DNA from: an uncultured Spirochaetaceae bacterium
GTDB taxonomy: Bacteria; Spirochaetota; Spirochaetia; Treponematales; Treponemataceae
Direction: 5' to 3'
DNA length: 64,000 nucleotides
Assembly: GCA_902789325.1 (NCBI GenBank)
Contig: CADANN010000004.1
Coordinates: forward strand, 1 to 64,000
Each line of letters opens with the position of its first letter. Position 1 is the stretch's first letter. The notes beneath the pieces were generated by a model that had not been told where the DNA came from, did not search any database, and worked only from the letters and a program-made list of their open reading frames with translations. The position numbers were made by a program, and so were the translations under genes. Shown in pieces: positions 36,353 to 44,365 of the stretch.

Positions 36353-37438
36353 TTAAGATATTACGCGGTTTTTACCTGAACTTTTTGCGGTATAAAGTTT
36401 TTTATCAACTTCCTGCAAAAGTACGTCATAGGTCATATCTTCTTTACAGGTTGTAAAACCTGCGCTAACCGTTACAAATCTTCCGTCTTTAAGTTTAATC
36501 TCGGTTCGTGTATTTTCAAGAACTTCTTCAACAAGCTTCAGTGCATCTTCTTTGTTTTTCTTTGGAATCAAAAGAAGAAATTCTTCTCCACCGTAACGGC
36601 AGGAAGTTACTCCTTCATTTTCAGTTTTCTGTAAAATCTGTGCAAACTGTTTAAGAATTGTATCACCATAAGGATGGCCGTATTTATCATTCACAAACTT
36701 AAAATCATCAATGTCGAACATTGCAATATGAAGTTTACCGGTATCACCAAGAGTTAAAATTGCAAGTTTAAGAAAATTATTAAAGTAACGGCGATTGTAA
36801 AGCCCAGTAAGCTCGTCTGTATTTGCCTGACGTTCATATAATAATGATAACTGCTGAATTTTATGTCTGTCACGATAATTTTGTGAAGAAACAGCACAGG
36901 CAAATGCAAAAAGAATGATACTGGAAATAATCATACTGCAAAGTTGATCAATAAAAGCTTCTTCATGATCCATAGTTGTGAATATCTGAGGATAATAACG
37001 GTATAAAAAGAAAAGACAGGAATATTCTATAAGAATGGTAATAAAAAGAATTAATCTTGTTTTTCCTCTTAAAGCCAGGGCCGTACATAGGAAAGCAATC
37101 ATGAAATAATAGGGCATTCCTCCATGAAGACCTGCATTTTCTATAAACATTAAAGGAAATAATATTAAGGCTGAAATAGAAATGGAAATAAAAGCAAAAA
37201 GCCTTGTTTTTTTAGTTTTCAACCCCCAGATTGAAAGAACTGCCAATAAGAAAAATGAGATTAGTGGTAATAAAACTGCAAATAAGGGAAGTCCGATTAA
37301 ATAAGATTCTATAAAGCCGAATAATTCACCCATCATTGCACAGATTACCATTGCATAGGTGATTCGTTTCTCAAGTGGAACTTTTGGAGAAAAAAGCGTA
37401 GCCCGTAAATCTTTCAAAGATGATAAAAATCTTCCCAT
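36353..37438 (-). CDS. Membrane diguanylate cyclase (GGEEF)
   Basis: ATG 37438 (MGRFLSS) is chosen because a promoter and the asd terminator lie just upstream. The longer frame to 37513 would run through both. About six membrane helices fill residues 25-185. A GGDEF domain follows, with DELTGLYNRRYF, MFDIDDFKFVND and the active-site motif RYGGEEF, which is catalytically competent in many cyclases. It likely makes cyclic di-GMP in response to a membrane signal. It has no recognised sensory family. Confidence 0.87.
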   Translation of the reverse strand: MGRFLSSLKDLRATLFSPKVPLEKRITYAMVICAMMGELFGFIESYLIGLPLFAVLLPLISFFLLAVLSIWGLKTKKTRLFAFISISISALILFPLMFIENAGLHGGMPYYFMIAFLCTALALRGKTRLILFITILIEYSCLFFLYRYYPQIFTTMDHEEAFIDQLCSMIISSIILFAFACAVSSQNYRDRHKIQQLSLLYERQANTDELTGLYNRRYFNNFLKLAILTLGDTGKLHIAMFDIDDFKFVNDKYGHPYGDTILKQFAQILQKTENEGVTSCRYGGEEFLLLIPKKNKEDALKLVEEVLENTRTEIKLKDGRFVTVSAGFTTCKEDMTYDVLLQEVDKKLYTAKSSGKNRVIS

Positions 37439-37444
37439 ATTGAT

Positions 37445-37473
37445 ATTATATACTGACTGATTTGCGTTTACAA
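37445..37473 (-). promoter_or_regulatory. Promoter of the GGEEF gene, leaderless candidate
   Basis: On the minus strand, TTGTAA (37473-37468), a 17-nt spacer and TATAAT (37450-37445) lie 6 nt before ATG 37438. There is no Shine-Dalgarno. This is the clearest leaderless-type start in the window. Confidence 0.65.
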
Positions 37474-37474
37474 G

Positions 37475-37507
37475 TAAAAAAAAATACCCCGAACATGTCG
37501 GGGTATT
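37475..37507 (-). terminator. Rho-independent terminator of asd
   Basis: AATACCCCG (37483-37491) pairs with CGGGGTATT (37499-37507). On the minus strand a T-rich tract follows at 37484-37475. Confidence 0.85.
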
Positions 37508-37546
37508 ACTCAAATATTCTTGTCTGGCTTAACCATACAAGTATTA

Positions 37547-38644
37547 TCAGCCAAAGAAGCCTTTAGCCTTCAAAAGTTCAGCATTCAAGATTCCGCCAAG
37601 TGCTGCACCGCGCTTAGTATTGTGGCTGAGCGCTACAAACTTTACGTCGAATACGTTACATGGGCGGAGGCGTCCGATTACACAGGCCATTCCCTTTTCT
37701 GTTTCACGGTCACGGCGTGGCTGAGGGCGGTTTTCTTCGTGGCGAACAACGATTGGATGCTCTGGAGCGCTTGGCAACTTAAGCTCCTGTGGAAGTGATG
37801 TGTATGATGTCCATACGCGCTCAATTTCTTCCAGGCTAGGCTTTTTATCATCTGGAAGATCAAACTCGAGGCTTACACAAGCAGTGTGTCCGTCTACAAC
37901 AGGAACACGAGTACATGTAGAAGAAACGATAGGGTAGCTTGCGTTTTCAATCTTTCCGTCCTTTACGCTTCCGAGAATCTTAAGACATTCTTTTTCTGTC
38001 TTTTCTTCCTCTCCGCCAATAAATGGAACTATATTATCAATCATATCAAATGATGCAACACCAGGGTAACCTGCACCAGAAGTAGCCTGAAGAGTTGTTA
38101 CAATCATTCTCTTTACAGGGTAACCAGCCTGAATCAATGCGTGGAGTGGCATCATGTATGTCTGGAGAGAACAGTTAGGCTTTACAGCGATAAATCCCTT
38201 GTCCCAGCCGTGATGCTTTTTCTGAGCTTCAATAACGTCGAGGTGAGAGAAGTTGATTTCTGGAACGAGCATTGGAACATCTTCTGTCCAGCGGTTAGCA
38301 GATGCGTTAGAAACTACAGGGATTCCTTCTGCAGCATAAGCAGCTTCAAGAGCCTTAATCTCGTCCTTACCCATTTCAAGGGCAGAGAATACAAACTGAC
38401 ACTTGCCGAGAGCCTTCTTTTCGTCGTTAGCATCTTCTACGATGAGGTTTGCAACGCCTGCAGGAATCTCAGCTCCAATGAGCCAGCGGTTCTTTACTGC
38501 TTCACAGTAAGGTTTTCCAGCCGAACGAGGGCTAGCTGCAACGTAAGAAACTTCAAACCATGGATGGTTTTCCAACAACTTAATATATCTCTGGCCTACC
38601 ATACCTGTGGCACCAAGTACACCAACCTTAATCTTATCTGACAT
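37547..38644 (-). CDS. asd: Aspartate-semialdehyde dehydrogenase (archaeal/fungal-type)
   Basis: This 365-residue enzyme reduces aspartyl phosphate to the semialdehyde used for Lys, Thr and Met. It has the NADP-binding GATGMVGQRYI at the start, SNASANRW, the active-site Cys in VKPNCSLQTY (about 160) and the substrate His in RVPVVDGHT (about 250). Length and motif spelling match the archaeal/fungal-like class. It lies downstream of a damaged dapA on the same strand and ends at a strong terminator. A GGAG site precedes ATG 38644. Confidence 0.95.
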   Translation of the reverse strand: MSDKIKVGVLGATGMVGQRYIKLLENHPWFEVSYVAASPRSAGKPYCEAVKNRWLIGAEIPAGVANLIVEDANDEKKALGKCQFVFSALEMGKDEIKALEAAYAAEGIPVVSNASANRWTEDVPMLVPEINFSHLDVIEAQKKHHGWDKGFIAVKPNCSLQTYMMPLHALIQAGYPVKRMIVTTLQATSGAGYPGVASFDMIDNIVPFIGGEEEKTEKECLKILGSVKDGKIENASYPIVSSTCTRVPVVDGHTACVSLEFDLPDDKKPSLEEIERVWTSYTSLPQELKLPSAPEHPIVVRHEENRPQPRRDRETEKGMACVIGRLRPCNVFDVKFVALSHNTKRGAALGGILNAELLKAKGFFG

Positions 38645-38670
38645 AATCGTAATCTCCTTAATAATTGAAC

Positions 38671-38730
38671 GTCATGCTGAACTTGTTTCAGCATCACTTT
38701 AATTAGACCCCGAAACAAGTTCGGGGTGAC
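38671..38730. repeat. Double-hairpin palindromic intergenic element (REP-like)
   Basis: The 60-nt block starts GTCATGCTGAA and ends TTCGGGGTGAC. It contains two hairpins: ATGCTGAA with TTCAGCAT, and CCCCGAA with TTCGGGG. Its GTCA/TGAC ends are complementary. This is the style of widespread short palindromic repeats in bacterial genomes. It lies between dapA and asd and could slow or attenuate transcription into asd. Confidence 0.65.
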
Positions 38731-38736
38731 AGTGAT

Positions 38737-39626
38737 CTACAGATTGCACTCTTTAATTGCTGCTTCAATCTGTTTTTTAGCAGCGTCTGTTACTTCAACA
38801 AGTGGAAGTCTCAATTGCGTATTTGATTGACGAAGGGTTTCCATCGCAGAACTCTGCCTTGAAGAATGGGGCGAGTCTGTAGTGAATCTCGCGGGCCTTC
38901 TTAAAGTCTCCGTTCAATGCTGAATCAGCAAGCTCGTGCATCAAGGCTGGAATCATGTTTGAAGCAACAGAAATAATTCCATCTCCACCAGCTGCAATCA
39001 AAGGAAGAGTAAGACCATCGTCGCCGCTCAATACAGCGAACTCAGGCTTCTTATTCTTAATCTGGCCGATAACTTCCATCATCTGAGCAACAGATCCGCT
39101 TGCTTCCTTTACACCTGCGATGTTAGGGAGCTCTGCAATGCGAGCAAGCAAATCAGTTGGAATATTCAATCCTGTGCGTCCTGCAATGTTGTATACGATG
39201 ATTGGAATACCAACCTTTGAAACTGCTGCAAAATGCTGATAGATACCTTCCTTTGAAGGCTTGTTGTAATAAGGAGTTACAACAAGAGCAGCATCAGCAC
39301 CAGCTGCTTTTGCACGTTCACAGTAAGCAAGCAACTGCATCTTTTGTATTGTTAGATCCGGCACCAAGAATTACCGGAATCTTTTTTCCTGTTTCTTTTT
39401 CAAAAGCACGAACTTCTTCAAAAACAATCTGAATAATCTGATCCTCTTCGCTGCCCGGCTTTTCATCAAGGGTAGGGGTCTCTGCGGTGGTTCCAAGTGG
39501 AACTAAACCATCAATACCCTGCTGGAGCTGATGTTTGACATTTTTTCTGAAGCCCTCAAAATCAACTGAACCATCAGCCTTCATTGGTGTAATCAAAGCT
39601 GTAAAAGCGCCACGAAAAATACTCAT
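38737..39626 (-). pseudogene. dapA: 4-hydroxy-tetrahydrodipicolinate synthase, two frameshifts
   Basis: DapA condenses pyruvate with aspartate semialdehyde. The first frame (39626-39318) encodes the N-terminus with PLGTTAETPTL and stops after NNTKDAVACLL. The second frame (about 39340-38795) resumes with YCERAKAAGADAALVVTPYY, including the catalytic Tyr, and the Schiff-base Lys in IAGVKEASGS. A third frame holds the C-terminus LRLPLVEVTDAAKKQ and ends at TAG 38737-38739. The first break is a 4-bp tandem duplication (AAGCAAGCAA on the plus strand, 39325-39334). The second is at 38817-38845. The rest is well preserved, so the lesions are recent or are sequencing errors. If real, lysine synthesis would depend on another copy. 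Confidence 0.85.
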
Positions 39627-39756
39627 AACATACCTCCTGAGTGCGGATCCATTGCCCGCGTAATTTTAATATATTGCGTGATATTCTAATGATTTTTGCT
39701 GTGAAATTCAATATAGATGTAGAAATTAAGTAAAATTAAAATTTTACAGTGGATGT

Positions 39757-39794
39757 AAAAAAATCTGCTTGTCGGGAGTCCATCAGATTTTTTT
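39757..39794 (-). terminator. Terminator of the GGDEF gene
   Basis: AAAAAAATCTG (39757-39767) pairs with CAGATTTTTTT (39784-39794). The stem includes the last codons and stop of the minus-strand gene and ends in a T-run on that strand. Confidence 0.6.
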
Positions 39795-40883
39795 GAATGA
39801 GTCTGAGTTCTTTAATTTCACTTTATGAGAATACATTCTCTCATCAGAAAGTGTAATTACTTTTTCAATGTCATCACCAGGAGTATATTCCGCAATACCG
39901 CATGCAACCTTATATTCTGTAGCCCGCAGAGCAGTCTGAAAGTCTTCAACCAGCTTTTCAATAAAGTTTTTATCCTGCTTTGTAAAAATAGCCATGAATT
40001 CATCTCCGCCGGTTCTGTATATTTTTGCATATTTTGCAAAAATATCTTCCATAATTTGAGAAACTGTAACCAGAGCTCTGTCTCCGGCTGCATGACCTTT
40101 TGTATCGTTGTAAACCTTAAGATTATTCAAATCCATAGAAAGAATAATCATTTTTGATTTTTGCAGATGATTAATTTCAAGATAAAAGCATCGTCGGTTA
40201 AGTAAACGGGTAAGAGTATCCCGCTTGTAAGTCATTGTCATCAGAAAGAAATAGTAGAAGATGACAGAAGACACCAGAACCTGAGACAGAATAAAATCAA
40301 AATCATAAAGCATTTCAACAACCATTGCAGTAAAGGCGGCTACTTCAATAATGATAACTACAAGCGGCTCTGCCCTGTTATGACTGAAATTTTTAAATGA
40401 ATAATAAAGAAGTACAAGCGCATAAATAAAGCATACAATATGAGGAGTATAGCTCAGTGGTCCACGGTGAAATACATTATTTTCATCGCAGAAAAACATT
40501 ATACCTTTTAGAGAAGGAATCAAATTTAAGATGTTTGCGAGAATACAGAATAAAAGGGGAATAGAATATAAAAAGACTCTTTGAGTTTTTCTTCTCTTAG
40601 CAATTAATGTAATTAAATAAATTACCAGTGGACGAAGAATATAACCTACATTTTTTGAAAAATATCTTAAGAAGGTTGGATGATCCATTCTTGCAGTTAC
40701 AAAGCGAGTGCTGTCGGCAACAACCAGTAAAAAGACTGTTGTGCAGGCAAGGAAAAATATTCTGTTTACGATGTCAGAAAAAGTCACATTTGTTTTAATA
40801 AAAGCAACAAGAATAATAATTGAAACAATTGGAGGAAAATTTACAAAAAATAAAAGCCTTGAAGCTGAAAAACTAAACACCAT
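39783..40883 (-). CDS. Membrane diguanylate cyclase (GGDEF)
   Basis: This 366-residue protein has about seven hydrophobic segments in residues 8-235. The GGDEF domain follows, with RDTLTRLLNRRCFYLE, LSMDLNNLKVYNDTKGH and an intact RTGGDEF. The N-terminal membrane region resembles multi-helix sensor domains such as 7TM-type regions but has no named match I am sure of. It is divergent from aroC. A TATAAT box 7 nt before ATG 40883 and no Shine-Dalgarno suggest a leaderless mRNA. Confidence 0.87.
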   Translation of the reverse strand: MVFSFSASRLLFFVNFPPIVSIIILVAFIKTNVTFSDIVNRIFFLACTTVFLLVVADSTRFVTARMDHPTFLRYFSKNVGYILRPLVIYLITLIAKRRKTQRVFLYSIPLLFCILANILNLIPSLKGIMFFCDENNVFHRGPLSYTPHIVCFIYALVLLYYSFKNFSHNRAEPLVVIIIEVAAFTAMVVEMLYDFDFILSQVLVSSVIFYYFFLMTMTYKRDTLTRLLNRRCFYLEINHLQKSKMIILSMDLNNLKVYNDTKGHAAGDRALVTVSQIMEDIFAKYAKIYRTGGDEFMAIFTKQDKNFIEKLVEDFQTALRATEYKVACGIAEYTPGDDIEKVITLSDERMYSHKVKLKNSDSFKKI

Positions 40884-40890
40884 ATTAACT

Positions 40891-40896
40891 ATTATA
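40891..40896 (-). promoter_or_regulatory. -10 box of the GGDEF gene, 7 nt from its ATG
   Basis: TATAAT on the minus strand (40896-40891) is followed by 7 nt and ATG 40883. No Shine-Dalgarno is present. Confidence 0.5.
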
Positions 40897-40929
40897 ATAT
40901 ACTATCTTCATTTTAACCATAAATTTTAT

Positions 40930-40935
40930 TATAAT
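40930..40935 (+). promoter_or_regulatory. -10 box of aroC, 6 nt from its ATG
   Basis: TATAAT at 40930-40935 is followed by 6 nt and ATG 40942. No Shine-Dalgarno is present. The -35 is weak. Confidence 0.5.
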
Positions 40936-40941
40936 ATCTTT

Positions 40942-42063
40942 ATGAGTAAAAATGGAAACACATTTGGTAACAGCTTTTCAGTAACAACTTTTGGTGAAAG
41001 TCACGGAGTTGCACTTGGCTGCATAATAGACGGATGTCCTGCAGGAATAGAACTTACTAAAGAGATGATTCAAAAGGCGCTTAATCGTCGCCGTCCGGGA
41101 GCTTCTGTTACAGGGAATTTTAATGCCTCTGTAACCGCCAGAAAAGAAGCTGATGAAGTTGAAATTCTTTCCGGAGTTTTTGAAGACAGAACAACCGGAA
41201 CTCCAATTGCGTTAGAGGTTAGAAATACTTCGCAGCATTCATCTGATTATGGAAATCTGGATTTAACTTTCCGTCCAGGCCATGCTGATTTTACTTATGA
41301 TATTAAATACAAGGGAAACAGAGATTATCGCGGAGGCGGCCGTTCGAGTGGTCGCGAAACTCTTGCACGTGTGGCTGCAGGTGCCGTTGCTCAGCAGCTT
41401 TTGAATAAAGAAGGAATTAAGATTACTGCCTATACTCTTCGTGCTGCAGGAATCAGTGTAAATAAAAAAGATTTTTCACAGATAGAGGAAAATAATCTGC
41501 GCGCTCCAGATAATGAAGCTGCCGCTTTAATGAATGCGCGAATCGAAGAGCTGCGCGCTTCCGGAGACTCTGCCGGTGGAATCATTGAATGCCTGGTTGA
41601 AGGCTGCCCGGCAGGCCTTGGAGAGCCTGCTTTTGATAAACTTGATGCAAAACTCGCTCAGGCAATGCTTAGTATTGGAGCTGTAAAAGGTTTTGAAATT
41701 GGGGACGGATTTGCCGCAGTTGATAGTGTTGGCAGTACAAATAATGATTTAATGCATGCTGAAAATGGCAAACCTGTTTTTGACTCAAATCACAGTGGGG
41801 GAGTACTTGGTGGAATTTCAAACGGAAATCAGATTGTTTTCCGTGTTGCTGTAAAGCCTGTTCCAAGTATTTTTAAGCCACAGCAGACAGTAAGACGTTC
41901 TGGTTCTTTTGATGATAAAGGCAATGCTCAGTACGAAACTACAGAACTTCAGATAAAAGGCCGTCACGATGTGTGTCTTTGTCCAAGGATCGTTCCTGTA
42001 GTTGAAGCAATGACAGCTTTAGTTCTTGCAGACCTCCTTCTGGAAAACAGGCAGGCAAAATAA
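40942..42063 (+). CDS. aroC: Chorismate synthase
   Basis: ATG 40942 begins the conserved N-terminus (NGNTFGNSFSVTTFGESHG). The frame extends farther upstream but runs antisense into the divergent gene. The 373-residue enzyme converts EPSP to chorismate with reduced FMN. Signatures include the FGESHG block, RPGHADFTYDIKY, GGGRSSGRETLARVAAGAVA and HDVCLCPRIVPVVEAM. Length matches the bacterial family. It is immediately followed by dacA (0-nt gap). Confidence 0.96.
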   Translation: MSKNGNTFGNSFSVTTFGESHGVALGCIIDGCPAGIELTKEMIQKALNRRRPGASVTGNFNASVTARKEADEVEILSGVFEDRTTGTPIALEVRNTSQHSSDYGNLDLTFRPGHADFTYDIKYKGNRDYRGGGRSSGRETLARVAAGAVAQQLLNKEGIKITAYTLRAAGISVNKKDFSQIEENNLRAPDNEAAALMNARIEELRASGDSAGGIIECLVEGCPAGLGEPAFDKLDAKLAQAMLSIGAVKGFEIGDGFAAVDSVGSTNNDLMHAENGKPVFDSNHSGGVLGGISNGNQIVFRVAVKPVPSIFKPQQTVRRSGSFDDKGNAQYETTELQIKGRHDVCLCPRIVPVVEAMTALVLADLLLENRQAK

Positions 42064-43479
42064 ATGAAATCAAAAAAATTACGTGTCTCACTTGCAGTTG
42101 CTGCTCTCCTCATTTTTTCTTTTGTTGTTTTTACTGGAGTTCGTGCTGCTTCTTTTAAGAAAACGCAGGACGCATCAGCCCTTTCTGCAGAAGAAGCTTT
42201 TGAACTGACTCAGTTTTTGCTTTCAGAATATCCGGAAGAATATCAAACCTTAAAAAAACTTCCTTATAATATTACTCAGCCGAATCTGGATGTCTGGGCT
42301 AAGGCTGCAATTCTGGTAGATGTTTCTAACGGATCTGTTATCTATGAAAAAAATGCAGATGAAATAATTCCTCCTGCTTCTATGACAAAACTTTTTTCAA
42401 TGTATGTAGTAGAAGAAGAAATTGCCAGTGGTCGTTTTTCTTATGATCAAGAAATCCCTTTGCCTCCAGAAAGCTGGGCCTGCAATATGCCTCCTCACAG
42501 TTCTTTAATGTTCCTTGGAAAAGGGCAGCGCGTTACTATGGAAGAGCTTTTGCTTGGCCTTTCAATCTGTTCTGGGAATGATGCGGCTTATGCACTTGCA
42601 TATACAGTAAGCGGCACAATGGAAGCTTTTGTAGAACGCATGAATCTTGTAGCTGCAGATTTAGGTTTGACTAACACTCACTTTGTAGAAAGCTCGGGCT
42701 ACAGCGAATTAAATCAGACTACAGCCCGCGAAATGGCCGAGTTCGCAACAATTTACCTGCGCCGCCACCCAGACTCACTGCGACGTTTCCACAGCGTACT
42801 AAGCTTTACATATCCAAAAGCAAAAAATCTTGCCCCTGGCGACAAACCGGCATCTCAGGATTTTACTCAGGGACTTCCAGCGAAAATCACAATGCCTATT
42901 ACTCAGGAGAATACTAATCCGCTGTTAGGAAAACTCGATGGCTGCGACGGCCTCAAAACCGGTTATATCGACGAAAGCGGATATAATCTTTCGCTTACAG
43001 CAGTAAGAGGTGAGACCCGTTTCTTGTCTGTTACAATGGGAGGTCCCGGAAACAATGCCCGTGAAGGTCAAGCAGGCCGCGTCCACGATGGAACAGAACT
43101 TATGGAATGGGCTTTTGCAAACTTTGCAGACAGTTCACTCGAACTCAAAGTTCATCCATATCTTGTACGCAGTTTTAATGCCTCACAAAAAATGCTCCGC
43201 CTTGTTCCAGCCTTTACAGCACGTACAATTACAGTACCATACGTAACAGGCACTTCAATGGCCGAAAATCTCGACTCACTCCGTGTTGAAGTTCATCTCC
43301 CAGATTACTGCTGGGGCCAGATAGAGCAGGGCCAGCCATACGGCAAAATCACTATTTCCATCAATGACTATCTCCTTCAGGAAATCCCGTTAGTAGCCGA
43401 CCGCTCCCTTAAGAAAGCCCGTATTTTAAGTACAGCATCAGATTATATTTTAAGTCGCATTTTTATCATGCATAAATAA
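42064..43479 (+). CDS. dacA: D-alanyl-D-alanine carboxypeptidase (PBP5/6-like)
   Basis: This 471-residue exported enzyme trims peptidoglycan stem peptides. A signal peptide (1-29) is followed by the S11 serine-peptidase motifs: SMTK (about 107), SGN in LSICSGNDAAY and KTG in CDGLKTGYIDESGYN (about 298). A PBP5-type C-terminal beta domain (370-460) follows. No clear C-terminal amphipathic membrane anchor is visible. The ATG directly follows the aroC stop, so translation is probably coupled. Confidence 0.93.
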   Translation: MKSKKLRVSLAVAALLIFSFVVFTGVRAASFKKTQDASALSAEEAFELTQFLLSEYPEEYQTLKKLPYNITQPNLDVWAKAAILVDVSNGSVIYEKNADEIIPPASMTKLFSMYVVEEEIASGRFSYDQEIPLPPESWACNMPPHSSLMFLGKGQRVTMEELLLGLSICSGNDAAYALAYTVSGTMEAFVERMNLVAADLGLTNTHFVESSGYSELNQTTAREMAEFATIYLRRHPDSLRRFHSVLSFTYPKAKNLAPGDKPASQDFTQGLPAKITMPITQENTNPLLGKLDGCDGLKTGYIDESGYNLSLTAVRGETRFLSVTMGGPGNNAREGQAGRVHDGTELMEWAFANFADSSLELKVHPYLVRSFNASQKMLRLVPAFTARTITVPYVTGTSMAENLDSLRVEVHLPDYCWGQIEQGQPYGKITISINDYLLQEIPLVADRSLKKARILSTASDYILSRIFIMHK

Positions 43480-43585
43480 TTACGCGAAAAATAAGCTCTC
43501 TTTGTATAACAATATTTTACTTGAATAAAAATAACTATAAGTTTAATATAAAACTATAACGTACTTAAAATACGAGGAGATAAAT

Positions 43586-43993
43586 ATGTCATTAAAGAAA
43601 ACATTTTCTAGTGATGGTAAAAAATGTACAGTTGTATTTACAGTTAATCCTGAGGCTGCCGCAGGTGCTACAAAAATCTTCCTTGCAGGAGACTTTAACA
43701 GCTGGGACCCTACCTCAATTCCAATGAAAAAGGACCCAAATGGTTCTTTCTCAGTAAAAAAGCAGCTTGAAACTAATAAAGAATATCAGTTCCGCTACTG
43801 CATTGACGGAAATATCTGGATAAACGATTGGAAAGCAGACAAGTATGTTCGCTCAGAATTTGCCAGTGATGACAACTCTGTTGTAGACACAACTGTTCCA
43901 AAGGCTCCAAAGGTTTCTAAGAAGCCAACTTCAAAAGCTGTAAACAAAACTGCAGATAAAAAGCCTGCAAAAAAATCTACAGCAAAAAAATAA
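43586..43993 (+). CDS. Stand-alone glycogen-binding (CBM48/AMPK-beta-like) protein with basic tail
   Basis: ATG 43586 follows GAGGAG. Residues 5-95 form a CBM48-type beta sandwich (KIFLAGDFNSWDP, then EYQFRYCIDGNIWINDW), with the Trp residues used to stack on starch or glycogen. Residues 96-135 are a low-complexity Lys/Ala/Pro/Thr tail (KKPAKKSTAKK) like those of histone-like proteins. There is no enzyme domain. It could tether something to glycogen or regulate a branching enzyme in trans; the basic tail suggests contact with nucleic acid or acidic partners. Confidence 0.85.
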   Translation: MSLKKTFSSDGKKCTVVFTVNPEAAAGATKIFLAGDFNSWDPTSIPMKKDPNGSFSVKKQLETNKEYQFRYCIDGNIWINDWKADKYVRSEFASDDNSVVDTTVPKAPKVSKKPTSKAVNKTADKKPAKKSTAKK

Positions 43994-44022
43994 AAAAAAT
44001 ATAAAAAAAGGTCTATGATCTG

Positions 44023-44051
44023 TTGACAAAGTGAGTGTTAATCACTATATT
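44023..44051 (+). promoter_or_regulatory. Strong promoter of tRNA-Gln
   Basis: TTGACA (44023-44028), a 17-nt spacer and TATATT (44046-44051) give a near-consensus promoter with a start expected near 44058, 11 nt before the tRNA. Confidence 0.75.
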
Positions 44052-44062
44052 AATACTCACTT
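44029..44062. promoter_or_regulatory. 14-bp inverted repeat over the tRNA promoter
   Basis: AAGTGAGTGTTAAT (44029-44042) and ATTAATACTCACTT (44049-44062) are reverse complements with one mismatch, separated by 6 nt. The repeat covers the spacer, the -10 box and the start site, the position of a repressor operator. Confidence 0.5.
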
Positions 44063-44068
44063 ATTTAT

Positions 44069-44139
44069 TCCCCGATTGTGTAATGGTAGCACTTCAGATT
44101 CTGGTTCTGACTGTGGGGGTTCGAATCCTCCTTGGGGAA
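44069..44139 (+). tRNA. tRNA-Gln (anticodon CTG)
   Basis: Acceptor arms TCCCCGA and TTGGGGA pair. The anticodon stem TCAGA/TCTGA encloses the loop TTCTGGT, with CTG at positions 34-36. The T-loop is TTCGAAT. CCA is not encoded. A terminator follows directly. Confidence 0.93.
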
Positions 44140-44141
44140 CT

Positions 44142-44173
44142 AAACTGAATCAGAAATGATTCAGTTTTTTTTT
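44142..44173 (+). terminator. Terminator of tRNA-Gln
   Basis: AAACTGAATCA (44142-44152), a GAAA loop and TGATTCAGTTT (44157-44167) are followed by a T-run. Confidence 0.85.
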
Positions 44174-44183
44174 GGGTAAATAA

Positions 44184-44256
44184 GGCTCCCTCGAATATCG
44201 GTTTAGTTCATCGCCCTCTCAAGGCGGAGAGACGGGTTCGACTCCCGTGGGAGCTA
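44184..44256 (+). tRNA. tRNA-Glu (anticodon CTC)
   Basis: Acceptor arms GGCTCCC and GGGAGCT pair with one G-U. The D stem is GAAT/GTTC. The anticodon stem TCGCC/GGCGG encloses CTCTCAA with CTC at 34-36. The T-loop is TTCGACT. CCA is not encoded. Confidence 0.92.
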
Positions 44257-44261
44257 AGTCA

Positions 44262-44292
44262 AAAAGTCCGGTTATTGCCGGACTTTTTTTTT
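44262..44292 (+). terminator. Terminator of tRNA-Glu
   Basis: AAGTCCGG pairs with CCGGACTT across a 6-nt loop and is followed by eight or more T. Confidence 0.88.
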
Positions 44293-44330
44293 GGTTGCAA
44301 AGATGAATTTGCTTTTCTATTTATTTTCTC

Positions 44331-44359
44331 TTGAAGAATAGGATATTTCAGTTCATAAT
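44331..44359 (+). promoter_or_regulatory. Promoter of the 571-residue protein, leaderless candidate
   Basis: TTGAAG (44331-44336), a 17-nt spacer and CATAAT (44354-44359) lie 6 nt before ATG 44366. No Shine-Dalgarno is present. Confidence 0.6.
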
Positions 44360-44365
44360 TACAGT

